A DNA stretch of 55,489 nt from an uncultured Synergistales bacterium (lineage in GTDB: Bacteria > Synergistota > Synergistia > Synergistales > Aminobacteriaceae): the NCBI GenBank assembly GCA_905233525.1, contig CAJOEW010000022.1, forward strand, positions 43,549 to 99,037, given 5' to 3'. A program made the translations under genes and the position numbers. This document shows positions 33,669 through 42,847 of this stretch, in pieces. Positions within the stretch are counted from its first letter, which is position 1. Every line of letters starts with the position of its first letter. The notes under the pieces are model-generated. The model did not search any database. It had not been told where the DNA came from and saw only the letters and a program-made list of their open reading frames with translations.

Positions 33669-34187
33669 TTATTTAACTGCCAAATGCTGTAAATTTAAAA
33701 ATCCGTGCTGGCTTAAAAAATCACGTACAACCGGCCATACCTGCGCTGTATATTTCATCGTATAGCTGTCCTTCATCCAGTCAGTAGGTAAAACGGGCGT
33801 AAAAGCTTCTAAAATCGCATAAACAAATAATAATAAACATGCCATTTTCACAGCGCCCGCAAAAATTCCTAAAACATGATCCAATAATGAAAGCTTCGCA
33901 GCACTCACAGCAAATGATAATATAAAACTGACAAGCGCAAAAATTATTTCAACACAGATAAAAATCACAACCGCACAAATCAATGCAGCTATAGTCTTAT
34001 CGAATGACGGGAGATAATTTAAAAATAATTCCGTAGCTCTGTCCGTGAAATTCCACGCGCAAAATATACTCACAACTAAACCGACAAGGCCGATAATTTC
34101 ACCTGAAAAACCGTTGATTAAGCCTCTGATCACGAAAAATAACAAAACACAGCCGGCAATAATATCAAATATTAAACCTGCGTTCAT
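33669..34187 (-). CDS. cvpA: CvpA family membrane protein
   Basis: A 172-residue protein with four hydrophobic helices. The N-terminus has the CvpA pattern DIIAGCVLLFFVIRGLINGF followed by SGEIIGLVGLVVSIFCAWNF. The loop LLDHVLGIFAGAVKMA is also typical. CvpA proteins are linked to colicin V production and to envelope stress tolerance in some bacteria; the molecular role is unclear. The gene starts the cvpA-mutS2 operon and is divergent from the ABC ATPase gene at 34306. AAAAGGAG stands before its ATG. Confidence 0.88.
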   Translation of the reverse strand: MNAGLIFDIIAGCVLLFFVIRGLINGFSGEIIGLVGLVVSIFCAWNFTDRATELFLNYLPSFDKTIAALICAVVIFICVEIIFALVSFILSFAVSAAKLSLLDHVLGIFAGAVKMACLLLFVYAILEAFTPVLPTDWMKDSYTMKYTAQVWPVVRDFLSQHGFLNLQHLAVK

Positions 34188-34305
34188 GAATTAAAAACTC
34201 CTTTTAAAAATATTGCAAATGATAATAATTTAATTTGCCTGCATATTTTACATTACGCAACAGATTTTCACAGAGTGCTATGATAAATTCTAAGAGGTGG
34301 TTTTT

Positions 34306-35874
34306 TTGCAGATTCTAAGGCTTGAACACGTCGGAAAAAATTATTTTAATAATCAAGTGCTTTGTGATATTTCATTCTCGCTGAATTCCGGTGAGATATT
34401 AGGCTTAATCGGTGAGAACGGAGCTGGAAAATCAACGCTGTTAAATATTTTATTCGGCATGCCTGAAATCTTTTCAACAGGAGGATATGACGGAAAAATA
34501 TTTTTTAATAACAAACCTGTAAAATTTAATTCTCCTGAACAAGCCATTAAGGCCGGTATAGGAATGGTACATCAGGAATTTTCATTGATACCGGATTTTA
34601 CAGCAACAGAAAATATTTTATTAAACCGTGAAATTTTAAATACAACGCTCCTGAAATATATATTCGGAAAAAGAACGGCGACGCTTAACAAATCCGAAAT
34701 GAATCAAAAAGCTAACGAGGCCATGAATAAATTAGGAATAAATATAGCTCCAGATATGCCGGTTAAAAAAATGTCTACAGGGTATAAACAATTTGTTGAG
34801 ACAGCACGCGAAATAAGTAAGACAAATATAAAATTATTACTGCTCGACGAACCTACAGCCGTTTTAACTGAAAGCGAGGCCGAAATTTTAATAACAGCTC
34901 TTCAAAAATTGGCGCATTCAGGAACGGCAATAATATTCACTTCTCACAGACTGGCGGAAATAAAAGAATTATGCGACAGAATTATCATATTACGCGACGG
35001 AAAAATGATTAAAGACTCTGCTGTATTCGGAATGTCAACAAAAGAGATCGCCGCGATGATGATTGGACGTGAAAAAAATCTTTCACAGGAAATTTATACG
35101 GACGATATAAAAAATTTTAATCAGCCTGAAAATAAAACGCCAAATAAAATTAAAAACGTTCGTGATATATCGTTCGAAGTTAAGCGCGGTGAAATTTTCG
35201 GTATAGGAGGTCTCGCAGGCCATGGTAAATTAGGAATTTCAAACGGTATCATGGGTTTATATCCTGCAAAAGGTAAAGTTAAATTATCAGGAAAAAAATT
35301 ACAGCTCAATAAACCTCGTGCAGCCTTATTAAATGGAGCGGCTTTTGTTTCTGAAGACCGTCGCAATATTGGATTATTACTTGATGAGCCGTTATATTTA
35401 AATATAGCTTTCACGGCCATGAGTGTAAAAAGAGATTTTTTAACCGGAATTCCATATATATTTCAAATCAGAGATGAAAACGCAATGAAAAATGAAGCAG
35501 GAAAATTTATTAAAGCCCTCGAAATAAAATGCAGCAGCGTCGAACAAAAAGCAGGCGAATTATCAGGAGGTAACCAGCAAAAAATTTGTTTAGCGCGGGC
35601 GTTTGTCATGAAGCCTGAAATATTATTTATAAACGAGCCGACAAGAGGAATTGATATCGGAGCTAAGAATTTAATTTTAAAGACTCTGCGAAAATATAAT
35701 CAGGATAACGGCATGACAATTATTATAACGAGTTCAGAGCTTGAAGAATTAAGAAATATCTGTAACAGAATCGCAATAATCTACGAAGGAAGGATCGCTG
35801 GAATTTTACCGGCTGCTGCTCCTGTCGAAGATTTTGGCTTGTTAATGGCTGGAAGATATGAAAAATTTAACTAG
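34306..35874 (+). CDS. Nucleoside/simple-sugar type ABC transporter ATPase with two nucleotide-binding domains
   Basis: An ATPase of about 522 residues with two fused ABC domains. The first has Walker A GENGAGKSTLLNILFG, a weak signature (KMSTGYKQFVETAREI) and Walker B LLLLDEPTAVLTESEAE. The second has a degenerate Walker A (GLAGHGKLGISNGIMG), signature GELSGGNQQKICLARAF and INEPTRGIDIGA. Such dual ATPases power BMP/nucleoside-type (YufO, NupA) and other simple-sugar importers. I place the start at TTG 34306 because AAGAGGTGG at 34292-34300 is a good ribosome binding site for it; a GTG at 34297 lies inside that site. The gene overlaps the first permease gene by 17 bases. Confidence 0.88.
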   Translation: MQILRLEHVGKNYFNNQVLCDISFSLNSGEILGLIGENGAGKSTLLNILFGMPEIFSTGGYDGKIFFNNKPVKFNSPEQAIKAGIGMVHQEFSLIPDFTATENILLNREILNTTLLKYIFGKRTATLNKSEMNQKANEAMNKLGINIAPDMPVKKMSTGYKQFVETAREISKTNIKLLLLDEPTAVLTESEAEILITALQKLAHSGTAIIFTSHRLAEIKELCDRIIILRDGKMIKDSAVFGMSTKEIAAMMIGREKNLSQEIYTDDIKNFNQPENKTPNKIKNVRDISFEVKRGEIFGIGGLAGHGKLGISNGIMGLYPAKGKVKLSGKKLQLNKPRAALLNGAAFVSEDRRNIGLLLDEPLYLNIAFTAMSVKRDFLTGIPYIFQIRDENAMKNEAGKFIKALEIKCSSVEQKAGELSGGNQQKICLARAFVMKPEILFINEPTRGIDIGAKNLILKTLRKYNQDNGMTIIITSSELEELRNICNRIAIIYEGRIAGILPAAAPVEDFGLLMAGRYEKFN

Positions 35875-36931
35875 CATTATTATCGCTTCGTTCGTAATTA
35901 TATTATTTATCGCTGCACCGTTTTTTGATGTAAGTATAAATAAATCGCTGTCAAATATTCTCGTAAGATTCGGCATGAACGGTATTTTTGTTTTAGCTAT
36001 GATACCGATGATACAATCAGGCTGCGGCTTAAATTTTGGTTTACCGCTCGGAATTTTGTCAGGTCTGTTAGGCGCGACTCTTTCAATAGAATTTAATGCT
36101 GAAATTTTGAACTGGTTAATAATTTTCTCGCGCGGTTTGAATTTTAACGAGGACTTTATTATGCTCCACCACGAAGCCGTAATTTTCTCGTCAGCATTTT
36201 TTATCGCAGTTCCAATCGCAATAATTTCAGGCTGGCTCTATGGAATTTTATTAAACACAGTCAAAGGCTCCGAAATGATGATCTCGATTTACATAGGCTT
36301 TTCGGCAGTGTCATTTATGTGCATGGCATGGCTGTTAATTCCGTATAAAAATCCTGTCATGATGTTAGGTTATTCAGGTAAAGGCTTACGAAGTACAATA
36401 AGCGTCGAAAATTTTTGGCTGCATGTTCTCAACGACAGCTTAAGCATAAATATTAACGAGGGCTTATATATTCCGACAGGTATGTTAATATTTTTTATGA
36501 TAATAGCGCTTTTATTATGGCTGTTCACAAAAACAAAAACAGGCACGGAAATTTTAATCGCCGGCTCAAATCCTGATTATGCAAGAGCTTCAGGCGTGAA
36601 TGTAAATCATATGCGTATAATTTCGGTGATAATATCAAACGTTTTGGCGGCGGTCGGAATTCTGGTTTATGAACAGAGCTTCGGATTTATTCAGCTTTAT
36701 AACGCACCGTTCTTAATGGCTTTACCGGCGGCGGCTTCAATTTTAATCGGAGGAGCAAGCGTGAACAAAGCAAATATTTTTAATGCGGTCATCGGAACAT
36801 TTTTATTTCAAAGTATTTTGACAATGACTCCTTTAATAATTAACAGCGCTGTTCAATCTGATATATCTGACGTGATAAGAATAATCATAAGCAACGGAAT
36901 AATTTTATATGCACTCACGAGGAAAAAATGA
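35858..36931 (+). CDS. Simple-sugar/nucleoside ABC transporter permease 1
   Basis: A 357-residue inner-membrane protein with about nine to ten hydrophobic helices, of the BPD_transp_2 class. Readable features are MIQSGCGLNFGLPLGILSGL, SGWLYGILLNTVKGSEMMI, GTEILIAGSNPDYARASGVN and AAASILIGGASVNKANIF. The last two match the cytoplasmic loop and the glycine-rich turn of the class. It overlaps the ATPase gene upstream and the second permease gene downstream (four bases), so the three are translated as one unit. The two permeases would form a heterodimeric pore. Confidence 0.85.
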   Translation: MKNLTSIIIASFVIILFIAAPFFDVSINKSLSNILVRFGMNGIFVLAMIPMIQSGCGLNFGLPLGILSGLLGATLSIEFNAEILNWLIIFSRGLNFNEDFIMLHHEAVIFSSAFFIAVPIAIISGWLYGILLNTVKGSEMMISIYIGFSAVSFMCMAWLLIPYKNPVMMLGYSGKGLRSTISVENFWLHVLNDSLSININEGLYIPTGMLIFFMIIALLLWLFTKTKTGTEILIAGSNPDYARASGVNVNHMRIISVIISNVLAAVGILVYEQSFGFIQLYNAPFLMALPAAASILIGGASVNKANIFNAVIGTFLFQSILTMTPLIINSAVQSDISDVIRIIISNGIILYALTRKK

Positions 36932-38046
36932 TTAAGAAAATAATAAATAATTCAGTGCCTTTAATTTTCATGACGGTGATAATTTTTGCGGTGCCTTTAT
37001 CAAATTTTTCAGCTGAGTATATTATTCAGGAATTATTAACACGAACTGCGAGAAATGCATTTTTAATATTATCGCTTTTAATTCCTATTACGGCTGGACT
37101 TGGTTTAAATTTCGGCATGATCTCAGGAGCTATGGCAGGTCAAATCGGTCTAATATTTTCGTGCGATTTAGGCTTTAAAGGTCTTAATGCGATTATTGCT
37201 GCGGCTCTTATCAGTACACCAATAGCAATTATATTAGGAATTTTCAGCGGAATAATTTTAAACAGAGCTAAAGGCCATGAGATGATCGCGTCGTATATTT
37301 TGGGCTTCTTCATGAACGGCATATATCAATTGATTGTTTTATATTTAATCGGCTGGCTGATACCTGTACACAACAAAGCATTATTATTATCGCGCGGATA
37401 TGGTGTTCGGAATTCTATAAGCTTATCAGGGATCAGAAGCGCGCTTGATAATTTTATACCTGCTGTAATAACCGGTTCTGAAGGCGCAAAAAATTTTTCA
37501 ATGCTCAATTCCGGAAATATATTTTTATTGATACAGCTTCCATTTTTCGACGGCGTTATAAAAATTCCATTAGGCACGATAATTTTAATAATAATATCCT
37601 GTTTAATAATGCGCTGGTTTCAAAATACAAAACTGGCTCACGACATGAAGGCAATCGCTCAAAATCAAACAGCGGCTTATTCTGCTGGTATACCGGTCAA
37701 CCGTACGAGAATAACTGCTGTCGTTATTTCAACTGTTTTAGCTTGTTACGGCCAAATAATTTATTTACAGAACATCGGCACGCTTAACACATATAGCGGT
37801 CATGATCAGGCGGCATTATTTTCGATCGCGGCTTTACTTATCGGAGGCGCAAGCATTTCAAGAGCCGGTATCAAAAATTTATTCGCAGGCGTTATATTAT
37901 TTCATTTAATTTTCATCACGGCTCCTAACGCTGGAAAAAATCTTATCGGCGATGCTCAAACAGGCGAATATTTCAGGGTATTTATTTCATATTTGATCAT
38001 TGCTCTTTCGCTTGTAATTCATTCACGGCGGCGGCATATAGATTAA
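36928..38046 (+). CDS. Simple-sugar/nucleoside ABC transporter permease 2
   Basis: A 372-residue homologue of the preceding permease (ITAGLGLNFGMISGAMAGQI, SGIILNRAKGHEMIASYIL, HDMKAIAQNQTAAYSAGIPV, AALLIGGASISRAGI). About ten hydrophobic helices. No BMP-type lipoprotein or other receptor gene follows; the operon ends here. Its last 50 bases are also the last 50 bases of the convergent restriction-modification gene, so there is no room for a terminator between them. The C-terminus IHSRRRHID is encoded entirely within this overlap and may differ from relatives. Confidence 0.85.
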   Translation: MIKKIINNSVPLIFMTVIIFAVPLSNFSAEYIIQELLTRTARNAFLILSLLIPITAGLGLNFGMISGAMAGQIGLIFSCDLGFKGLNAIIAAALISTPIAIILGIFSGIILNRAKGHEMIASYILGFFMNGIYQLIVLYLIGWLIPVHNKALLLSRGYGVRNSISLSGIRSALDNFIPAVITGSEGAKNFSMLNSGNIFLLIQLPFFDGVIKIPLGTIILIIISCLIMRWFQNTKLAHDMKAIAQNQTAAYSAGIPVNRTRITAVVISTVLACYGQIIYLQNIGTLNTYSGHDQAALFSIAALLIGGASISRAGIKNLFAGVILFHLIFITAPNAGKNLIGDAQTGEYFRVFISYLIIALSLVIHSRRRHID

Positions 38047-40822
38047 ATAATTTCGTAATGATTTCCTGTTCAGATATATTTTTTTCAAAGCCGTACGCTT
38101 CACACACTGCAATATCGTTTTCATCATGGGCTTTTCGTAAATCCGGCGGCATTGTATTTTCATCATAGAGGCTTGCGAGGCTTGAATTATATTTTGCGCG
38201 TGCGTCCAGAATTTTCTTTGCGGTATTCTCAATTTTTGCGTGTGATTTTTCATTTACGGACGGCCAGACGAAATTATTATATACGACGGTGTTTGAATAA
38301 CTGTAATCACTTTTCAGCCGGCCGCATGTTTTTCTCATCCAGGCCATATGAACGCGGCTTGTTAAAATTCCGAAGTGATATAAATCTGCGTCCGGAATAA
38401 CAAATAATTTAGCACCTGCGATCGTGTTCTTATCAAGCCAGCCGATCGGAATGTATCTGCGGTTTTCTGATGACACTACAGGAATCGCTATGTAATCGCT
38501 TGACGGCTGCCTGATCTCCGCAAATAACCATGGCACAACGGCTAAATCCCGCGTGGCTGATCTTGTGCTGGCTAATCTGAATTTTTTAACGGCCTTAATA
38601 CGTTCATAAACGAGGCGCATTTTTTTGAGTTTGTCCGGTTCAGCGTCAACGAGCCATAAACAGTAACGAGTTTTATTATTTATGAACTCATAGCCCATCA
38701 TGTAAGGACGTATAAATTTTTTTGCGTCAGGCTGTTTTTTTATGAACTCTTTGTAATCGTCGTCCTCTATTATTAAATTTCCTCCGTCTCTTAAAAAATT
38801 TCCCACTATCATCGCAGGAACATCACACAAAGGATTTTTTCTGCTCTCAATAAAAACATCCGGTGCAGCGTCCAAATAAAAATTTATATGATCTACGTGC
38901 GTTAAATTGTCGTGATCGTAGAGTTGTTTTTGTTTTTGTCCTTCGCCTGTGCTGAAACCTATCACAACGACATGAACATGAGCGATATTTTTGGCCTCGT
39001 TATACCAAACAAAAGATCTATGAGCGAAGTCAATATGGATCTTAAAACGTTCGGCCAGAGGTTTAAAAATCATGCTGACCTGTTCACCCTGCGTAACGGA
39101 GTTTGTAGAGACGAATGCCGCTTTGAAACGTGTATCTTGTAATAATTCGCAAGCCTTAAAATACCAGCCTGCGACGTAATCAATTTTTCCAGCGCCTCTG
39201 TAATTTTTGCCGTGTTCATCGACGTAAATAGCTTTAAGCTCATTTTTTTGTTCATCCGTTTGATTCGCATAACCTAAGAACGGCGGATTACTGGCTATGA
39301 AAATTTTATTTTTATCCGGCAGCAAAGAAGACCAATTTAATTTTAAAGCATTACCGCCAATGATTTTATTATAAGTTTTGAGCGGTATGATAGTTTTATA
39401 TTTGCATGCTGATGAAATTTTTTTGAGTTCCGTCAGCATTTGATTTTCAGAAATCCATAAAGCAATATGAGCGACGGATCTGGCAAGCTCATTTATTTCA
39501 ATGCCGTAGAATTGCGAGAGAGAAATTTTTGATTCGCTTATGGAATTTTTAATATCGTCCGGAAATTTTTTAATGATTTCGTGTTCGAGTTTTCTTAAAG
39601 ATAAATAGCTTTCAGTCAAGAAATTACCGGAACCGCACGCAGGATCGAATATAATAATCTGGCTTAAACTCTCACGGAAATTTTGGAGCTGTTGAATTTT
39701 ATCCTGCTCGCTGATATTTTTTGAGGAGCAAATTTTTTTGAACTCGTCATATAAATCATTCATGAACAACGGATCGATCACGCGGTGAATATTTTGTATC
39801 GAAGTGTAATGCATGCCGCCCGCGCGTTGTTCTTGAGGATCGATTGAACTTTCGAATATAGCGCCGAAGATCGTAGGATTTATATTTTCCCAATTGAAGA
39901 ATTTAGACATATCATTGAGAATAAATTCTGAAGGTGTGCCTGAAATATTCGGTATCTCAATTTTTTCTTTAAACAGGCCGCCGTCAATGTAAGGGAAATT
40001 TTTTAAATCGTCGTCAATTGATGAGCGGTCTTCTTCTTTTGTGTTAAGGACGTTAAATAATTCATTGATTGCTGCGCGAGCGATACCTTTATATTTTTTC
40101 AGGTAATCAGAAAATTGATCATCGTCAAGAATTCCAGAGTCTTCAGCGTATAACAGAAACATGACGCGGGAACAAAATAAGGCCGAATAATGCTTTATTG
40201 ATTTGTCAGCGTTCGTAATGAATTTTTTAACGCGTTCGTCTAATTCGTCTGATTTGTCTGATTTATAATCGTTTCGTGCAAATAATTCTTCATATAATCC
40301 AAGAACGTGATCGTAAAGATTTTTCACAAGTTCGCCGGCTTTTTTAGCATGCTCTTCGATCTTTGAAATCTCACGAATTTCTTTTGGCGGTCGTGCGTTG
40401 GGATTAACTAAAAATAATAACAGCTTCCATTCGTCAGCAAGGTTTTCTAATAAAATTTCTTCAGGCTCGTCGTTTGGAAGCTCCATATCGTAAATATAAA
40501 AGCTCTTGAAATTACACGTGACAATAAACCGCCCTCGCTCAGAAAACGGCAGATTAAGATAATAATTTTGCGCCTGCTCAAATGCAGAACTGTTTTTTAA
40601 ATCTATATCCGCGCTCTTCTGTTCGATAATAATATGCGTCTTAGGGATATATGCGTCGATAAATTTTGTATTGCCGATCTTTACGCGCTTTTCAAATTCG
40701 ATGAAACTCACAGGATCTTCAATATCGAGAATATTTTTTAAAAGATCTAACCAGAATTTTTGAGTGTCGCTTTTCTCGTTTGAGCCTTTCCAGCGCGTGA
40801 TAAAATCAATAAAATCATGCAT
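37997..40822 (-). CDS. Single-chain type IIL/IIG restriction-modification enzyme, MmeI-like
   Basis: A 941-residue enzyme that should both methylate and cut DNA. The N-terminal PD-(D/E)XK nuclease is seen as Asp56 and EQK at 67-69, with MmeI-like spacing. A helical connector follows (about 150-330) with GGMHYTS at 335-341. The gamma-type N6-adenine methylase has motif I FDPACGSGNF (392-401) and motif IV SNPPFLGY (511-518). Residues from about 600 to 870 would form the target recognition domain (FIRPYMMGYEFINN, RYIPIGWL), with a helical tail. No separate specificity, nuclease or methylase gene is nearby, as expected for this type. GGTGAG stands before the ATG. It starts 15 bases after the cdc48-type gene and overlaps the convergent permease gene by 50 bases. 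Confidence 0.88.
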   Translation of the reverse strand: MHDFIDFITRWKGSNEKSDTQKFWLDLLKNILDIEDPVSFIEFEKRVKIGNTKFIDAYIPKTHIIIEQKSADIDLKNSSAFEQAQNYYLNLPFSERGRFIVTCNFKSFYIYDMELPNDEPEEILLENLADEWKLLLFLVNPNARPPKEIREISKIEEHAKKAGELVKNLYDHVLGLYEELFARNDYKSDKSDELDERVKKFITNADKSIKHYSALFCSRVMFLLYAEDSGILDDDQFSDYLKKYKGIARAAINELFNVLNTKEEDRSSIDDDLKNFPYIDGGLFKEKIEIPNISGTPSEFILNDMSKFFNWENINPTIFGAIFESSIDPQEQRAGGMHYTSIQNIHRVIDPLFMNDLYDEFKKICSSKNISEQDKIQQLQNFRESLSQIIIFDPACGSGNFLTESYLSLRKLEHEIIKKFPDDIKNSISESKISLSQFYGIEINELARSVAHIALWISENQMLTELKKISSACKYKTIIPLKTYNKIIGGNALKLNWSSLLPDKNKIFIASNPPFLGYANQTDEQKNELKAIYVDEHGKNYRGAGKIDYVAGWYFKACELLQDTRFKAAFVSTNSVTQGEQVSMIFKPLAERFKIHIDFAHRSFVWYNEAKNIAHVHVVVIGFSTGEGQKQKQLYDHDNLTHVDHINFYLDAAPDVFIESRKNPLCDVPAMIVGNFLRDGGNLIIEDDDYKEFIKKQPDAKKFIRPYMMGYEFINNKTRYCLWLVDAEPDKLKKMRLVYERIKAVKKFRLASTRSATRDLAVVPWLFAEIRQPSSDYIAIPVVSSENRRYIPIGWLDKNTIAGAKLFVIPDADLYHFGILTSRVHMAWMRKTCGRLKSDYSYSNTVVYNNFVWPSVNEKSHAKIENTAKKILDARAKYNSSLASLYDENTMPPDLRKAHDENDIAVCEAYGFEKNISEQEIITKLFNLYAAAVNELQAKEQ

Positions 40823-40837
40823 TATCAGCTCACCGTA

Positions 40838-42847
40838 TTAAATCAAAAAATCCTGCCGGCTCAAAATAAAATGCTCAGGATCTTTTTTTAATGCGTTCAT
40901 ACAAGCTTTACGGCATATATCAGCAATTTCAGAGCCTGTTTTATTATTCGTAACGTCCGCAAGCTCATGAAGATCAATATTATTTGCCAAAGGCTTATCG
41001 CGTAATTCAATCCTGAAAATTTCGTAACGTGCTTCAAAATCAGGTAAAGGCACTTCAATTTTTAAATCAAATATTCCGGCGAGCAAAGCATTTAATTTTT
41101 CAGGTCTGTTAGTCGTAGCAAGAATAGTAACGCCGTTTAATTCTTCAATGCCTCGCAGCTCGTTTAATAATTGTCCTGAAAGTTTTTTATTATCTTCATC
41201 GAACATCAAATCGATATCATCAAAATATATAATCGACGGCGCAGCTTGTTTAGCAACTCTGAAAATATTATGTAAAGCTGAATTCGAATTTGCATTTATA
41301 AAATTAACGCCGCTTTCATGTGCCAGAGCCTTTGCAATTAAAGTTTTCCCTGTTCCTGAATCGCCGTATAATAAAATTGATCTGACAGGTTTTATTTTAT
41401 AGCGCTCAAAAGTATCATAATATTTATTTGGCCATGTGATAACGTTCATCAATTCGGACTTGATATTTTTTAAGCCTCCGATATCCTGCCAGCTTACATC
41501 CGGAATTTCAATAAAGACTTCACGTACGGCAGAAGGCTCAATTTCTAATAAGGCGTTCATAAAATGTTTCATAGTGACTTCGAGCGCAGCAATTTTTTCA
41601 TATGGCAGTTCGTAATTTTCATCATGCAGATTTATATACGGCAGAATATCACGTACACACGACATGGCCGCCTCTTTTGCTAAAGCTTCCAAATCAGCAC
41701 CGACAAATCCGTGAGTTAAATCAGCAATCCGTTTTAAATCAACATCTTGAGCCAATGGCATTCCGCGTGTATGAATTTTCAATATTTCCAATCTTCCTTT
41801 ACGGTCAGGCGTTGGAATTGATATTTCGCGGTCAAATCTTCCAGGACGGCGCAATGCAGGATCAATAGCGTTCGGAATATTAGTCGCTCCAATTACAATT
41901 AACTGTCCGCGCGATTTTAAACCGTCCATTAAAGCCAATAACTGAGCAACAACGCGGCGTTCGACCTGTTTTTCGCCTCCCATGTCCTCGCGTTTTGGTG
42001 CTATAGCGTCAATCTCGTCAATAAAAATAATTGCCGGCGCATGTTCTTGAGCTTCTTCAAAAATATTTCTCAAGCGTTCTTCACTTTCACCATAAAATTT
42101 TCCGATTATCTCAGGCCCGGAAATATGCGTGAAAAATGCGTCGGTTTCATTTGCTACAGCGCGCGCTATAACTGTTTTTCCTGTGCCTGGCGAACCGTAT
42201 AACAAAACACCGCGCGGAGGTTGAATGCCTAGACGTTCGAATATCTGCGGAAATCTTAAAGGCAGCTCAATCATTTCACGGACTTTTCTGATTTGTGAAC
42301 CTAAGCCTCCGATATCTTCATATGAAATTTTATGGACTGGTTTTATTTCAACAGGCTTTAATATATTCAAATACGTGGACTTGTTTAAAATTACAATACC
42401 TTCAGGAGTTGTTGCTGTAACGAGAAAATCACATACACGAGTGCCGAATAAATTTAATCTGATTCGATCGCCCGCTGTCACGCATTGGCCTTCTAATAGT
42501 GATAATATATAGCCTGAATCGTTTTCGCGGTTTGATAATTTTACGTCGCCCATAGGTTGAATACTTGCGCTTCCTGCAAAATGATAGGCCGGCTCGCTTT
42601 CAAGTTCTATATAATCATCAATTTGTACGGCTGCATTCTCGCGTATCAATCCGTCAATCTGTATAATGCCTCTGTCAGTTTCATTATCGCCCGTTCTGAT
42701 TCTTACAGGTGTGATTTTTTTGCCGTTGACTGTGCATAAGCTGTTTTCAGTCAAATTTAATTCAGCCATATCAACCGGATGAAGCCTTGCAATACCTTTG
42801 AGAGCGTCACCTGAATAAGCTTCTTTTACTTTGAATTTTCTTAACAT
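40838..42847 (-). CDS. Cdc48/VAT-type AAA ATPase with a degenerate second domain
   Basis: A 669-residue protein of archaeal/eukaryotic Cdc48 type. Residues 1-165 form the N domain (double-psi barrel type). D1 is canonical: Walker A GSPGTGKT (218-225), pore loop GKFYGESEERL, Walker B IIFIDEID (273-280), ATNIPNAIDPALRRPGRFDR with arginine fingers. D2 keeps Walker A GDSGTGKT (495-502), but its pore-loop segment is missing (ANSNSALHNIFR follows strand 2 directly). Walker B is IIYFDDID, with Asp544 in place of the catalytic Glu, and the arginine-finger region reads LNALLAGIFDLK. D2 probably binds but hardly hydrolyses ATP and cannot grip substrate. Family members unfold proteins or take apart complexes. 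It overlaps glmM by seven bases and precedes the MmeI-like gene by 15, so the three genes probably share a transcript. Confidence 0.9.
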   Translation of the reverse strand: MLRKFKVKEAYSGDALKGIARLHPVDMAELNLTENSLCTVNGKKITPVRIRTGDNETDRGIIQIDGLIRENAAVQIDDYIELESEPAYHFAGSASIQPMGDVKLSNRENDSGYILSLLEGQCVTAGDRIRLNLFGTRVCDFLVTATTPEGIVILNKSTYLNILKPVEIKPVHKISYEDIGGLGSQIRKVREMIELPLRFPQIFERLGIQPPRGVLLYGSPGTGKTVIARAVANETDAFFTHISGPEIIGKFYGESEERLRNIFEEAQEHAPAIIFIDEIDAIAPKREDMGGEKQVERRVVAQLLALMDGLKSRGQLIVIGATNIPNAIDPALRRPGRFDREISIPTPDRKGRLEILKIHTRGMPLAQDVDLKRIADLTHGFVGADLEALAKEAAMSCVRDILPYINLHDENYELPYEKIAALEVTMKHFMNALLEIEPSAVREVFIEIPDVSWQDIGGLKNIKSELMNVITWPNKYYDTFERYKIKPVRSILLYGDSGTGKTLIAKALAHESGVNFINANSNSALHNIFRVAKQAAPSIIYFDDIDLMFDEDNKKLSGQLLNELRGIEELNGVTILATTNRPEKLNALLAGIFDLKIEVPLPDFEARYEIFRIELRDKPLANNIDLHELADVTNNKTGSEIADICRKACMNALKKDPEHFILSRQDFLI

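Noticed and set aside
34297-34305. GTG start for the ABC ATPase gene
   Set aside because: The GTG lies inside the AAGAGGTGG ribosome binding site. The TTG nine bases on has correct spacing.
37997-40822. Type I restriction methylase subunit (HsdM)
   Set aside because: The protein has its own N-terminal PD-(D/E)XK nuclease and a C-terminal recognition domain, and no hsdS or hsdR gene is adjacent. A single-chain type IIL/IIG enzyme fits better.
40838-42847. FtsH-type membrane AAA protease
   Set aside because: There are no transmembrane helices and no HExxH protease motif. Two AAA modules after a double-psi barrel-like N domain indicate the Cdc48 type.
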